A stretch of 64,000 nucleotides of DNA. It comes from Deltaproteobacteria bacterium. GTDB lineage: Bacteria > Desulfobacterota > DSM-4660 > Desulfatiglandales > Desulfatiglandaceae. The translations under genes were made by a program, and so were the position numbers. The notes under the pieces were generated by a model, which saw only the letters and a program-made list of their open reading frames with translations, made no database searches and had not been told where the DNA came from. Shown here piece after piece: positions 45,609 to 54,018 of this stretch (positions are counted from its first letter, which is position 1; each line of letters opens with the position of its first letter). The stretch covers positions 47,541 to 111,540 of the forward strand of contig JAFDIV010000009.1 of the NCBI GenBank assembly GCA_019307815.1, in the 5' to 3' direction.

Positions 45609-47252
45609 ATGAAAATAGCCATATGTCAAATCGACCCTATTATTGCAGATCTTGAATACAATAAACGGTTAATCAAGGATGCCTCGGCAAAAGCTAGAGC
45701 AGCAGGTTGTGATCTGGCCATTTTTCCAGAGATGAGCATTATTGGATACCCACCTAAGGATCTCTTAGAAAAGCCTGCTTTTGTGAGAGCAAATATTGAC
45801 TGCCTTTATGAATTGGCCAAGGAGCTGCCAGACATCCCTGTTGTCTGTGGCTATGTGGACCGAAATTCCAAGCCAACGGGTAAACCCCTGATCAACAGTT
45901 CCGCGCTTCTGGCTGGCGGAGAGGTGCTAGAAAAAGGGGGAAAGAGGCTTCTTCCAACTTATGATGTGTTTGATGAAACCCGTTACTTTGAATCGGCTAC
46001 CCAAAGCCTTCTCTTTGATCTTAAGGGGGTACGGTTTGGTGTAACCATATGTGAAGATATCTGGAATCTGGGAGAGGTCCCTGGAATACCAAGATATGAA
46101 CTGGACCCAGTTCTAGAAATCGTAAAAAGTTATAATGTCCAAATTCTTGTCAACATCTCCGCCTCTCCATTTACGGTGGACAAGGCCGGCGTACGTCTTC
46201 ACATATTACAAGAACTTGTCCGTACCCATGGCATCCCTGCCATCTATTGTAACCAGGTGGGAGGCAATGATGACCTCCTGTTTGACGGCTACAGCATGGT
46301 GGTGGATGTCCGTGGGAACCTGATCCGCCTGGCCAGGCCCTTCCAGCCCGATATCCTCATCTGGGATACGGAAAGGACCTATGATCCCATCATAGATCCC
46401 TGGCCCTCTCAAGAGAAAACCATCCATGACGCACTGGTCATGGGTACAAGAGATTATGCATTCAAATGTGGATTCAAGAGGGTACTTGTGGGCTTAAGCG
46501 GAGGGATTGACTCCTCATTGGTGGCTTGTATTGCGAAGGAGGCAATGGGGGCCGAAAATGTCCTGGGCGTCAGTATGCCTTCGCCATATACCTCAAGCAT
46601 GAGCAGGGAAGATGCAAAAAAACTCTCTCAAAACTTAGGCATTCGGTTTGAGGAAATCCCCATTGCCGAATTGTTTGCCACGTACAAAAAAGTGCTTGCC
46701 CCTCTATTCAAAAATCTCCCTGAGGATGAAACTGAAGAAAATATCCAGGCCCGCATTAGGGGAAATCTCCTAATGGCCTTGTCCAACAAGTTCAAATCCC
46801 TTCTCCTCACAACAGGGAATAAGTCTGAGTTCGCCATGGGGTACTGCACCCTATATGGAGACCTGAGCGGTGGGCTTGCCATTATTTCCGATTTGCCCAA
46901 GACATGGTGTTATAGGTTAGCTAAATATATCAATCGAGAACGAGAAATTATACCTCAGAGGGTAATCACGCGCCCCCCCTCTGCAGAACTCAAGCCTGAT
47001 CAAACTGATCAGGATACCTTGCCACCTTACGAAATCCTCGATCAAATATTGGAAGCAGCCGTGGAAAAAAATATGGGGTACGAGGAGATTGTGGCCTTGG
47101 GTCACGACCCTTCTATTGTCAGGGACGTATTGCGTCGTCTCGTATTAAATGAATATAAGCGAAGGCAGGCTCCCCCAGGCCTGAAGGTCACATCAAAAGC
47201 ATTCGGCTACGGCAGGCGTTATCCCATTGCAAGAGGAAGACGGGCATATTAG
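45609..47252 (+). CDS. nadE: Glutamine-dependent NAD+ synthetase
   Basis: 547 residues in two domains. The N-terminal nitrilase-type glutaminase has its Glu in IFPEMSIIGYPP, Lys in GKRLLPTYDVFDE and Cys in GVTICEDIWN. The C-terminal synthetase has the P-loop VGLSGGIDSSLVACI and TTGNKSEFAMGYCTLYGD. It converts deamido-NAD+ to NAD+ with ATP. The ATG at 45609 (MKIAICQI, AGGGAT upstream) is preferred over an earlier one at 45567. Confidence 0.96.
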   Translation: MKIAICQIDPIIADLEYNKRLIKDASAKARAAGCDLAIFPEMSIIGYPPKDLLEKPAFVRANIDCLYELAKELPDIPVVCGYVDRNSKPTGKPLINSSALLAGGEVLEKGGKRLLPTYDVFDETRYFESATQSLLFDLKGVRFGVTICEDIWNLGEVPGIPRYELDPVLEIVKSYNVQILVNISASPFTVDKAGVRLHILQELVRTHGIPAIYCNQVGGNDDLLFDGYSMVVDVRGNLIRLARPFQPDILIWDTERTYDPIIDPWPSQEKTIHDALVMGTRDYAFKCGFKRVLVGLSGGIDSSLVACIAKEAMGAENVLGVSMPSPYTSSMSREDAKKLSQNLGIRFEEIPIAELFATYKKVLAPLFKNLPEDETEENIQARIRGNLLMALSNKFKSLLLTTGNKSEFAMGYCTLYGDLSGGLAIISDLPKTWCYRLAKYINREREIIPQRVITRPPSAELKPDQTDQDTLPPYEILDQILEAAVEKNMGYEEIVALGHDPSIVRDVLRRLVLNEYKRRQAPPGLKVTSKAFGYGRRYPIARGRRAY

Positions 47253-47342
47253 TTGAATATCTAACCTGAAATTACCATTTTTCCATGGCCGTGTTCGCCA
47301 CTCTGATCCCAGTCTTCAGCAAAAATCATTTGATGGGGAATA

Positions 47343-47351
47343 TGTTATACT
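47343..47351 (+). promoter_or_regulatory. Candidate extended -10 promoter
   Basis: TG, one base, TATACT forms an extended -10 element; no good -35 is present, as is usual for such promoters. It would start transcription near 47358, ahead of the small membrane protein gene. Confidence 0.35.
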
Positions 47352-47403
47352 TTAATTGTTTCTTACCGATGAAAAAAGAAAAATCAACCTGAGGGGTCTT
47401 AGG

Positions 47404-47697
47404 ATGAAATTCCACAAAAAATTGATGCTTTGGGGTGCTCTAGGAGGGGCCTTGTACTTCCTGCTAAGCTACCATTTCATATTCGATGGGCTGCATGTAG
47501 CACTCCTTAAGAAATCCAAGCTGTCTTTAAATTATACCTTTTATAGTATTCAAGGAAAAAATATAAGGAAAATTCTTGATGTTGACGACTTGCGTGAGGA
47601 TGGTATCGCAGATCTTTTGGTGGATATGGGAAAGATAAGCGAGAAACAAAAGGAAATATATCTCGCGCGGTACTATGAAGAGGAAGAGGAATATTAG
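47404..47697 (+). CDS. Small membrane-anchored unknown protein
   Basis: 97 residues: a basic N-terminus (KFHKKL), one transmembrane segment (MLWGALGGALYFLLSYHFIF) and a charged soluble tail ending in six acidic residues and Tyr. The tail segment DDLREDGIADLLVDMGKISEKQ is probably helical. I prefer the ATG at 47404, after AGGGGTCTTAGG. No family recognised. Confidence 0.65.
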   Translation: MKFHKKLMLWGALGGALYFLLSYHFIFDGLHVALLKKSKLSLNYTFYSIQGKNIRKILDVDDLREDGIADLLVDMGKISEKQKEIYLARYYEEEEEY

Positions 47698-47724
47698 CCA
47701 ATTGGGATTTGGCCATTGACAAGC

Positions 47725-47751
47725 GGCATTTATTCTAATATAGAATATGCC
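47725..47751. repeat. Hairpin after the small membrane protein gene
   Basis: GGCAT and ATTCTA pair with TAGAAT and ATGCC around the loop ATA, with two unpaired T on the left arm. No T-run follows on either strand, so termination is uncertain. Confidence 0.3.
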
Positions 47752-47917
47752 AGTTTGGAATAAATAGATTCCTCCCCACCTCGGGGAAAGGCGTCTACTC
47801 AGTCCCCACACAAAAGGACCATCTTCAAAAAAATGTGGTGCTTTGCCTACAAAGCAAGTATTTGACAGGCATGATCTCATATCACAGGAAAAGACCTGTA
47901 GCTCAGGAGGCCTGATG

Positions 47918-48643
47918 ATGACATATATTTATGATGAACTAAAGCGTCGGCTCCTCGAAAAGCTGGAAGGGCAATCAATATTGAACGAAAAAGTGCGTGT
48001 CAAGGCTAGGGCTCTGACTCCTGAAGAGGCTATTGGCAATCCTGAGGCCGATGATTTCCCACTGCAAAAGGGGAAAGAACGCCTCATGCATGCAGATTTT
48101 CGTGGTGCCTTTGGCCAAGCATTTACGGACCGATACGGCGATTTTGAGGGCTCCCTTAATGATATCCTACAAATGCCATTGAAGAACAATTATAGAAGGG
48201 GCATTTTCGTAGCCACTCTGAATGCAGTGCTCCGATACCTAGGCAAGGTCAATAGCACAATTCACTGCAAAGACAAGGAGCCAACCTTATGTGCCTCTGA
48301 ACTTGCAAAGTTCATAAAGCGGAAATTTGGGGCAGTTAAGGTGGTCCAGGTGGGATTTCAGCCGCGCATGGTGGAATCACTGGCTGGCCAGTTTTCACTT
48401 CGTGTGCTTGATCTTGACCCGGATAACATCGGTAGAGAAAAGTTCGGAGTTCTCATTGAAGGGCCGGAAGCCACGGAACGAGCGATTCAATGGGCAGATC
48501 TTTTACTGATCACAGGTACGACCTTGGTAAACAACACCATTGGGCAGTTCTCGGACAGGAAGCCCGTAATATTCTACGGGACCACCATTGCTGGTGCCGC
48601 ATATCTCATGGGATGGCCGAGATTCTGCGCATATGGGAATTAG
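47918..48643 (+). CDS. DUF364/DUF4213-type protein (putative metal-chelation fold)
   Basis: 241 residues from the ATG at 47918, seven bases after CAGGAGG. The N-terminal part contains AFTDRYGDFEGSLNDIL and a Rossmann-like C-terminal half reads VVQVGFQPRMVESLAG, LRVLDLDPDNIG and LLITGTTLVNNTIGQF, all features of the DUF364 family. Members are often found beside metal or oxyanion ABC transporters, as here. Biochemical role not established. Confidence 0.75.
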   Translation: MTYIYDELKRRLLEKLEGQSILNEKVRVKARALTPEEAIGNPEADDFPLQKGKERLMHADFRGAFGQAFTDRYGDFEGSLNDILQMPLKNNYRRGIFVATLNAVLRYLGKVNSTIHCKDKEPTLCASELAKFIKRKFGAVKVVQVGFQPRMVESLAGQFSLRVLDLDPDNIGREKFGVLIEGPEATERAIQWADLLLITGTTLVNNTIGQFSDRKPVIFYGTTIAGAAYLMGWPRFCAYGN

Positions 48644-48705
48644 GACTCACCCTTTGAGGAAATCTAGGACCATAGGTTACATGGCAAGACTTGGATATTG
48701 GATAT

Positions 48706-49533
48706 ATGAAAAGTCTTAGGGCCGAAGTGATCTTGGCTCTGAGTTTTTTTCAAATGAATAACTGGAAAAAAATCAAGCGACCTGGTTGGGGTCTGCTGCC
48801 TATTTTCATATTTCTGGCCATGTGGGAGGCCATCGTACGGCTCAATCTTATGCCGGGCCAGCTATTATTACCTCCCTTTTCCGTGGTAATTAGAGAATTC
48901 TTTGAACTGACTTCAACTGGTGTGCTGACCCAAAATTTCTTCCACAGCCTAGTTCGGGTTTTAATAGGCTTTTGTGCAGGCTCTGTGGCTGGCCTCATAG
49001 TAGGCATACTCATGGGATGGAAGAAGGTCTTAAACGATACCTTTAGCCCCATAATCAGCCTTCTCTATCCTATACCTGCCTTGGGTTGGCTACCACTTTT
49101 GATGCTTTGGATCGGCATAAATGAGGCCTTGCCCATAGTCATCATATTTATCTGCTCCTTCTTCCCCATATGTTATAACACTACTGCCGGCATTAAGGGA
49201 GTAAATAGAAACTTCGTTCAAGTAGCCAGAACTCTTGGTGCACCTGACCCAAGGATCCTGCTTACCATAGTCCTTCCTTTGGCACTACCGAGTATCTTTA
49301 CTGGACTTCGGTTAGAAGCTGGAATGGCATGGAGAGTGATTATAGCCGCAGAAATGGTGGCTATCCCCACTGGAATCGGGGCCTTGCTTATGAGAGCTGA
49401 AAGCCTCATCCGAGTGGATATTATCATCGTGTGCCTCATGGTTTTGTCTTTAATGTGCCTTTCCTTTGAAAAATTCTTTCAATACTTGGAAGAAAGAATA
49501 ACAGGCAAGTGGACCGGACATGTCGACTCTTGA
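48706..49533 (+). CDS. ABC transporter permease (SsuC/TauC/NrtB type)
   Basis: About 275 residues with six membrane helices and the cytoplasmic EAA loop VARTLGAPDPRILLTIVLPLALPSIFTGL-like region near residues 175-200. The type is that of nitrate/sulfonate/taurine importers. The start is uncertain: TTG at 48691, ATG at 48706 and ATG at 48754 are all possible. It overlaps the ATPase gene by 14 bases. No binding protein is encoded nearby. Confidence 0.85.
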   Translation: MKSLRAEVILALSFFQMNNWKKIKRPGWGLLPIFIFLAMWEAIVRLNLMPGQLLLPPFSVVIREFFELTSTGVLTQNFFHSLVRVLIGFCAGSVAGLIVGILMGWKKVLNDTFSPIISLLYPIPALGWLPLLMLWIGINEALPIVIIFICSFFPICYNTTAGIKGVNRNFVQVARTLGAPDPRILLTIVLPLALPSIFTGLRLEAGMAWRVIIAAEMVAIPTGIGALLMRAESLIRVDIIIVCLMVLSLMCLSFEKFFQYLEERITGKWTGHVDS

Positions 49534-50590
49534 ATTAAGGGATGTTCGCAACTATGCCTTACATGGAGTAAGCCTAAAGGTTGCCTCTGGCGAGTTAGTC
49601 GTGCTCCTAGGCCCTAATGGCGCAGGTAAGAGCACCCTACTCAACACTGTTGCTGGGCTTATTGAATACGAGGGGACCATTGCCGTGGATGGCACGCCTA
49701 TGGACAATTCCCCCCCACAGCAAAGGGAAGTAGGTTATTTATTCCAAGATCTCGTATTGTTTCCCCACCTTGATGTTGTTTCAAACATAAGTTATGGCCT
49801 CAGGGCTAGAGGCTGGCCCCCAAATAAAATTAAGAGACGAGTGGCCGAACTTCTCGAACTTGTCCGTATTAAGGATCTGGCGAGCTGTTATCCGTGGCGC
49901 CTTAGTGGCGGGGAAAAACAGCGTGTGGCTTTAGCGCGCGCCCTCGCCCCATTCCCAAAAATTCTGCTCCTGGACGAACCCTTGAGCAGTATGGATCTGC
50001 AAACTGCCAAGTACCTCAGATCTGAAATCAAGCACATCCAACGATCCCTTGGCATCACTACCCTTTACGTAACCCATGAACTACAGGAGGCAGAGGAGCT
50101 TGCTGATAGGATAGCTGTTGTTGTTGAGGGCCGAATTGAGCAAATAGGTGAACCACAAGAGGTATTTTTTGATCCTGCCAATAACACGGTTTTGCAGTTC
50201 CTTGGCGCGCCCAATATCCTAGAGTGTCAGCAAGTGAGACACCTAAGTCACGGACTTGTTGAGGCCATGTGCTCCGGTATGCCCATCGTCGTCCCCGAAG
50301 AAGGGAGCAAGATCAACCGAATTGCAATCTTACCCAGCGATGTATATATCTCCCCTTCCAAACCCCCTGGTCCCATGGTGAACCGATTTAGAGGTGTTAT
50401 CTCAGAGATAAGGGCTTTCCAAGACATAGCCAGAGTGTGCATTGCTGTAGGTGTCAACCAACTCTGGGCCGAGCTGCCTAGCGCCTTATTTGAGAGGATG
50501 GGGTTAAGGAAATCTCAAGAGGTCTATATCATCCTGAAATTGAGGAGAATACGGGTGGATCCATGTATGTATTCCGCCCTCCCTCACTAA
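49520..50590 (+). CDS. ABC transporter ATPase with C-terminal TOBE-like domain
   Basis: 356 residues. Walker A is LLGPNGAGKSTLL, the Q-loop is YLFQDLVLFPHL, the signature is RLSGGEKQRVALARAL and Walker B is ILLLDEPLSSMD. After residue 240 a regulatory domain of about 110 residues (VNRFRGVISEIRAF) resembles the TOBE domain of molybdate/tungstate and iron ATPases (ModC, WtpC). That differs from the nitrate/sulfonate type of its permease, so the substrate is open; a metal or oxyanion is most likely. Confidence 0.88.
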   Translation: MSTLELRDVRNYALHGVSLKVASGELVVLLGPNGAGKSTLLNTVAGLIEYEGTIAVDGTPMDNSPPQQREVGYLFQDLVLFPHLDVVSNISYGLRARGWPPNKIKRRVAELLELVRIKDLASCYPWRLSGGEKQRVALARALAPFPKILLLDEPLSSMDLQTAKYLRSEIKHIQRSLGITTLYVTHELQEAEELADRIAVVVEGRIEQIGEPQEVFFDPANNTVLQFLGAPNILECQQVRHLSHGLVEAMCSGMPIVVPEEGSKINRIAILPSDVYISPSKPPGPMVNRFRGVISEIRAFQDIARVCIAVGVNQLWAELPSALFERMGLRKSQEVYIILKLRRIRVDPCMYSALPH

Positions 50591-50670
50591 ACAGTCAACT
50601 TTCTTCTCGAACCAGGATTCTATCGAGCTTTTGACCACAGGCATTGGTTTGTCAAAAACTTGAGACATGG

Positions 50671-50691
50671 TAATGGAACCTTTCCATCAAC
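50671..50691 (-). repeat. Solitary fragment of the CRISPR repeat
   Basis: These 21 bases are identical to repeat positions 17-37 (plus-strand numbering) of the array at 53542-54018, in the variant with loop CCT. The fragment keeps the whole TGGAA/TTCCA hairpin and the ATCAAC end but not the GTTTCAATCC end. It lies in the 234-base gap between two convergent genes. A second inverted repeat, TTTTGAC (50629-50635) with GTCAAAA (50651-50657), lies next to it. No other copy was noticed in this window outside the array. Confidence 0.7.
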
Positions 50692-50824
50692 GGCTAAAGA
50701 AACCCCTAAAGGGAGATCCATCCCAAAAAGAACCACAAACCAATAACCTTAGTCAGCACAATGTGGTGAGACACAAGTGTATTTATCACCAAGGAGTGGG
50801 GCAAAATTGAGTTGCCACAGTGCG

Positions 50825-52261
50825 TCATTTTTCAGCTGGCATTTCCACTGGGTTGAAAGAACCCCACCGAATAATGGGGTAAGAAGCTAACCACTCAAGC
50901 TTCTTAGTCTTCAGCTCAGACTTCTTAATCCTCAGCCATTTGCTCATTTCCCACAACGATTTATAGGCTGCTTCTTCAAGGGAGAAGTTGCCACACCGAA
51001 AGTATAACATCACTATTTCCAAGGAATGCAGTCGAAGCCTTGGTGGGTATTTCTTATCAATCTCCCGTTTGTCTAAGAATTTAAAATAATTATCAATTTG
51101 AGTCTGTGTCACATGGAGTGGTTGCATGCCTGCTCCACGGAGGATCAAATCTGTATGTACCCATAGATAGTCTTCAAACAATCCCTTTCTAGTTGCCTTG
51201 AAGAGATTTGTTGGGGGTGGGTCATAAAAGGAAAACAATCCATTTAGAGGTATGACTTGGGACCACCATCGTCGAAGCATGTTCATTCTGCGATACCCAT
51301 ACTTGTATGAGTTCAATATATCAAATAGATATGTTTCCGTACCAAGAACTCCAAGCCTTACATAAAAGGCTACCAAAGGAAGGTCATTTATTGCAAAGAG
51401 ATAGGTCCGTTTGACTGCTTGAAAAAGGGTGTTTGTGGGCAATTTCTTTAAAATGTCGTATATCCTTCTGGCCAAGAGCTGATCGCAGTCCGTGTTTTTC
51501 CTACAGTAATAAGATCCAAGAACTAGAAGCCTGTCTATCAGTTTTGAGGCAAGGAAACTTCCTCGTCCATTCTTAACCATGTTTTCCAACTCAGCAAGCT
51601 CTTCATTGTCAAGCAATACAAACACCTTTCTATAGTAAGTATCCCAAGGAATATACATATAGGGGTTGCCTAGTCCTCCGCCCCGTTTTTTTACCCATTT
51701 AACTACCAATTCTCTTGTCAGCGGAGGGCCCCACATCAATGCATCATCTATCATTTGTCTGTCGCCGTACCGTTTCACGACTTCAAAAAGGCGTTTTTCC
51801 AGCTCAGAATTCGAGAGATACCTTGAAATAGTATAAGCGCCTTTCCTTAAATCAGGAAAAGCCGATGCAAAGACAAGTGCATCACAAATTATTTCCTCAT
51901 CTGACTGTTCAAAAAAGGATTCAAGCGCTCTCCCCACCTCATTATCCACCCATTTGCCTTGTGTATTCAAATTGAATGCTGCTGCGTACAATAAATAATG
52001 TATGTTTGAAATGTCGCGGAAGCTGTAAACTATCCGACGCTTTTTGTTGACGGTAATACCAGCACCGCGCACAACCTGTTTGCTCAGTTGAATAATTTTA
52101 TCTTTATTATATTTCGGCACAACAAGATAGCAAGCACCCCAAGGCCAGGCGGGGTCTCCTTCACCAACATAGGTGCCTCGGGGCGTATGCAAAGCTGGCT
52201 TACATCCGGCAAGAAAAACAAGGGCCACAATTAGGCAAGTGACACTTTTGAGGTTCTTCAT
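50825..52261 (-). CDS. Unknown lipoprotein
   Basis: 478 residues. The signal peptide CLIVALVFLAGC gives a lipobox with Cys20. The mature part is helical and aromatic with many basic residues (FLASKLIDRLLVLGSYYCRK; RRWWSQVIPLNGLFSFYDPP) and no domain I recognise; it might be an alpha-helical repeat. AAGGGAG precedes the ATG. It follows the other lipoprotein gene by 12 bases, so the two probably form one transcript and may act together at the outer membrane. Confidence 0.75.
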   Translation of the reverse strand: MKNLKSVTCLIVALVFLAGCKPALHTPRGTYVGEGDPAWPWGACYLVVPKYNKDKIIQLSKQVVRGAGITVNKKRRIVYSFRDISNIHYLLYAAAFNLNTQGKWVDNEVGRALESFFEQSDEEIICDALVFASAFPDLRKGAYTISRYLSNSELEKRLFEVVKRYGDRQMIDDALMWGPPLTRELVVKWVKKRGGGLGNPYMYIPWDTYYRKVFVLLDNEELAELENMVKNGRGSFLASKLIDRLLVLGSYYCRKNTDCDQLLARRIYDILKKLPTNTLFQAVKRTYLFAINDLPLVAFYVRLGVLGTETYLFDILNSYKYGYRRMNMLRRWWSQVIPLNGLFSFYDPPPTNLFKATRKGLFEDYLWVHTDLILRGAGMQPLHVTQTQIDNYFKFLDKREIDKKYPPRLRLHSLEIVMLYFRCGNFSLEEAAYKSLWEMSKWLRIKKSELKTKKLEWLASYPIIRWGSFNPVEMPAEK

Positions 52262-52273
52262 TATATCTCCCTT

Positions 52274-52762
52274 CTAAAAAAAGCCTTTCTTGTCAGAGAC
52301 AAATATAAGCTTGCCATTCTTGAAGGTTACCAGTGAGTATTTTTTCCCTACTATCTGTCCAATTTCAACCTCTCTAACAACCCCTCGCTTTGGGATAACG
52401 TTCAAAGCATTTTTCTTTAATACCCATCCTTGGTATTCCTTACCATCTTCTGTCCACCATTTGACTTCGTAACATGCGTAGTAATACCACTTGGAAGCAT
52501 GATAATTAGTACAGCTTTTGCAGAACCCATAGGGATATCCCCAGCTTGCCTTGACATCTTCACTATCCATTCCTTTGTAAATTATACCGTTTTCAATTGC
52601 CCAGATTTCTATTGAGTTCATTCTCCACGAATGACGAATAAGATACTCTTCTTTCCTTCCAAAGGGAGGCCCAGGCCTTGAAGGCATTACTGCACAGTTG
52701 GAAAGGAGAAAACCCATACTGATCACAACGCCTATTATCTTCACTAGATTATGTAGTCGCAT
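52274..52762 (-). CDS. Unknown lipoprotein
   Basis: 162 residues from the ATG at 52762 (AAGGGGAG upstream). Signal peptide and lipobox: VVISMGFLLSNC. The mature part contains GMDSEDVKASWGYPYGFCKSC, close in style to SmpA/OmlA-like small lipoproteins where a 'G-x-S-x-x-x-V-x-x-x-x-G-x-P' element begins the domain, followed by Cys-rich and Tyr/Trp-rich segments. The shine-dalgarno region lies in one arm of a possible hairpin. Function unknown. Confidence 0.75.
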   Translation of the reverse strand: MRLHNLVKIIGVVISMGFLLSNCAVMPSRPGPPFGRKEEYLIRHSWRMNSIEIWAIENGIIYKGMDSEDVKASWGYPYGFCKSCTNYHASKWYYYACYEVKWWTEDGKEYQGWVLKKNALNVIPKRGVVREVEIGQIVGKKYSLVTFKNGKLIFVSDKKGFF

Positions 52763-52765
52763 AAT

Positions 52766-52807
52766 GCTCCCCTTTTCCCCCTTAAACTGAAGACACTCCC
52801 GGGGAGC
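52766..52807 (-). promoter_or_regulatory. Possible ribosome-site-sequestering hairpin
   Basis: On the minus strand GCTCCCC (52807-52801) is the exact complement of GGGGAGC (52772-52766), which contains the ribosome binding site of the lipoprotein gene at 52762. The loop is 28 bases. Pairing would hide the binding site. Confidence 0.35.
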
Positions 52808-53158
52808 GTCTGATGTTTGTTTTAGCTCTATAAGGCGATCTGTATTTGGATAGACCCAATTGGCCACTGCTGCCTGATTGAAAATTGCGCTTATAAGATG
52901 TATTGGAAAGACACCACGGCATATTAACCCTTGAAATTAAGGGTAATCAGTTCCTCACAACCTAAAGGGAAGATTTAAAAAAACTTGGATATCCTGCAGA
53001 ATTCGTCAATATACTATTTATGAAACAGTAGCGTATGTCAAGTAATGTAAGAGAGGTCTCTGAAAAAATGGGGTTTGTTTGAACACCTTTCCCTTGTATT
53101 TTCCCCTTGACTGTTTTCTAATTTCTTTGGTTGGACTGCCCTTTCCTCGTTCTGGGGT
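52808..53158. other. Gene-free stretch left of the transposase remnant
   Basis: No open frame with coding character was found. An imperfect inverted repeat (ACCCTT, GAAATT, AAGGGT) lies at about 52926-52943. The rest shows nothing I can name. Confidence 0.4.
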
Positions 53159-53398
53159 CTAGCTGGTTGCTAGGGCCGGTTCACTTTGTAATGGACGGGG
53201 CTTTTGATCATCTTTGAGAAGTTTTACCATCCTTTTCACATTAAGGCCCAAAAAAGTCATCAAACACTGAATCGCTACCCTCCATTTACCCCGGTATCTG
53301 GCCCTCCTTAATCCATGCCACTTCTTCGCCTCACCAAATTTTCGCTCCACCCCCTTACCTAGCTCCATCGCCTCAGAGTAATATAGTAGGCCCCGATG
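53159..53398 (-). pseudogene. C-terminal remnant of a DDE transposase (IS1182-like)
   Basis: About 79 codons survive; an in-frame stop lies upstream at 53399-53401. The text VERKFGEAKKWHGLRRARYRG followed by QCLMTFLGLNVKRMVKLL matches the C-terminal end of IS1182/IS4-type transposases, including the conserved Glu region (VERKFGEAK). No start, catalytic Asp residues or inverted ends remain. It lies 140 bases beyond the old end of the CRISPR array. Confidence 0.65.
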
Positions 53399-53541
53399 TC
53401 AAGACCACTTTTGTTTGAGTTTAAGGCGTAACAAGATGGTGTTCACATATCCCATAATCTATGCAGCCTTCCTTAACTCAGAGCTCTGAAAGTATACTTC
53501 ACCAGGTATTCTACTACACAGGTCTTGGTGAGGCCTCTCAT

Positions 53542-54018
53542 GTTTCAATCCTTGTTTTAATGGAATCCTTCCATCAACCCCTCCTGATTCTTTTAACCCG
53601 AAAGGCTACTTCGAGTGTTTCAATCCTTGTTTTAATGGAATCCTTCCATCAACATTGTTGTGGGTATCTGTGTCATATACCTTTATATAGTTTCAATCCT
53701 TGTTTTAATGGAATCCTTCCATCAACGATCCGGATACCACCGGCCCGGAGCATCTGCATCAGTTTCAATCCTTGTTTTAATGGAACCTTTCCATCAACCC
53801 GGTGGAAGAGTGGGCCGAGGATCACCCGATTAGGGTTTCAATCCTTGTTTTAATGGAACCTTTCCATCAACACTTCTTAAAGGCCTTGCGCATCCGTGGA
53901 CCTGGGGTTTCAATCCTTGTTTTAATGGAACCTTTCCATCAACCATGGCTGGAAACTCGGAAATGAGTAGCCGGCTAACATGTTTCAATCCTTGTTTTAA
54001 TGGAACCTTTCCATCAAC
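53542..54018 (-). CRISPR. CRISPR array, 7 repeats and 6 spacers
   Basis: Repeats of 37 bases start at 53542, 53617, 53690, 53762, 53835, 53907 and 53982; spacers are 35-38 bases. In plus orientation each repeat begins GTTTCAATCC and ends TTCCATCAAC. The reverse complement ends ATTGAAAC, the usual crRNA 5' handle of type I and III systems, so the array is transcribed on the minus strand, in line with the cas genes. A short internal hairpin TGGAA/TTCCA has loop TCC in the three leftmost repeats and CCT in the four rightmost. The left end is therefore the older end. Confidence 0.95.

Noticed and set aside
50671..50691. Calling the solitary repeat fragment a second CRISPR array or a complete CreA-type antitoxin RNA
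   Set aside because: There is only one copy, half the repeat is missing, and no paired toxin RNA or target match could be shown from sequence.
53461..53853. A 130-residue frame with recurring SILVLMESFHQ-like text
   Set aside because: It is a translation of CRISPR repeats and spacers, not a gene.
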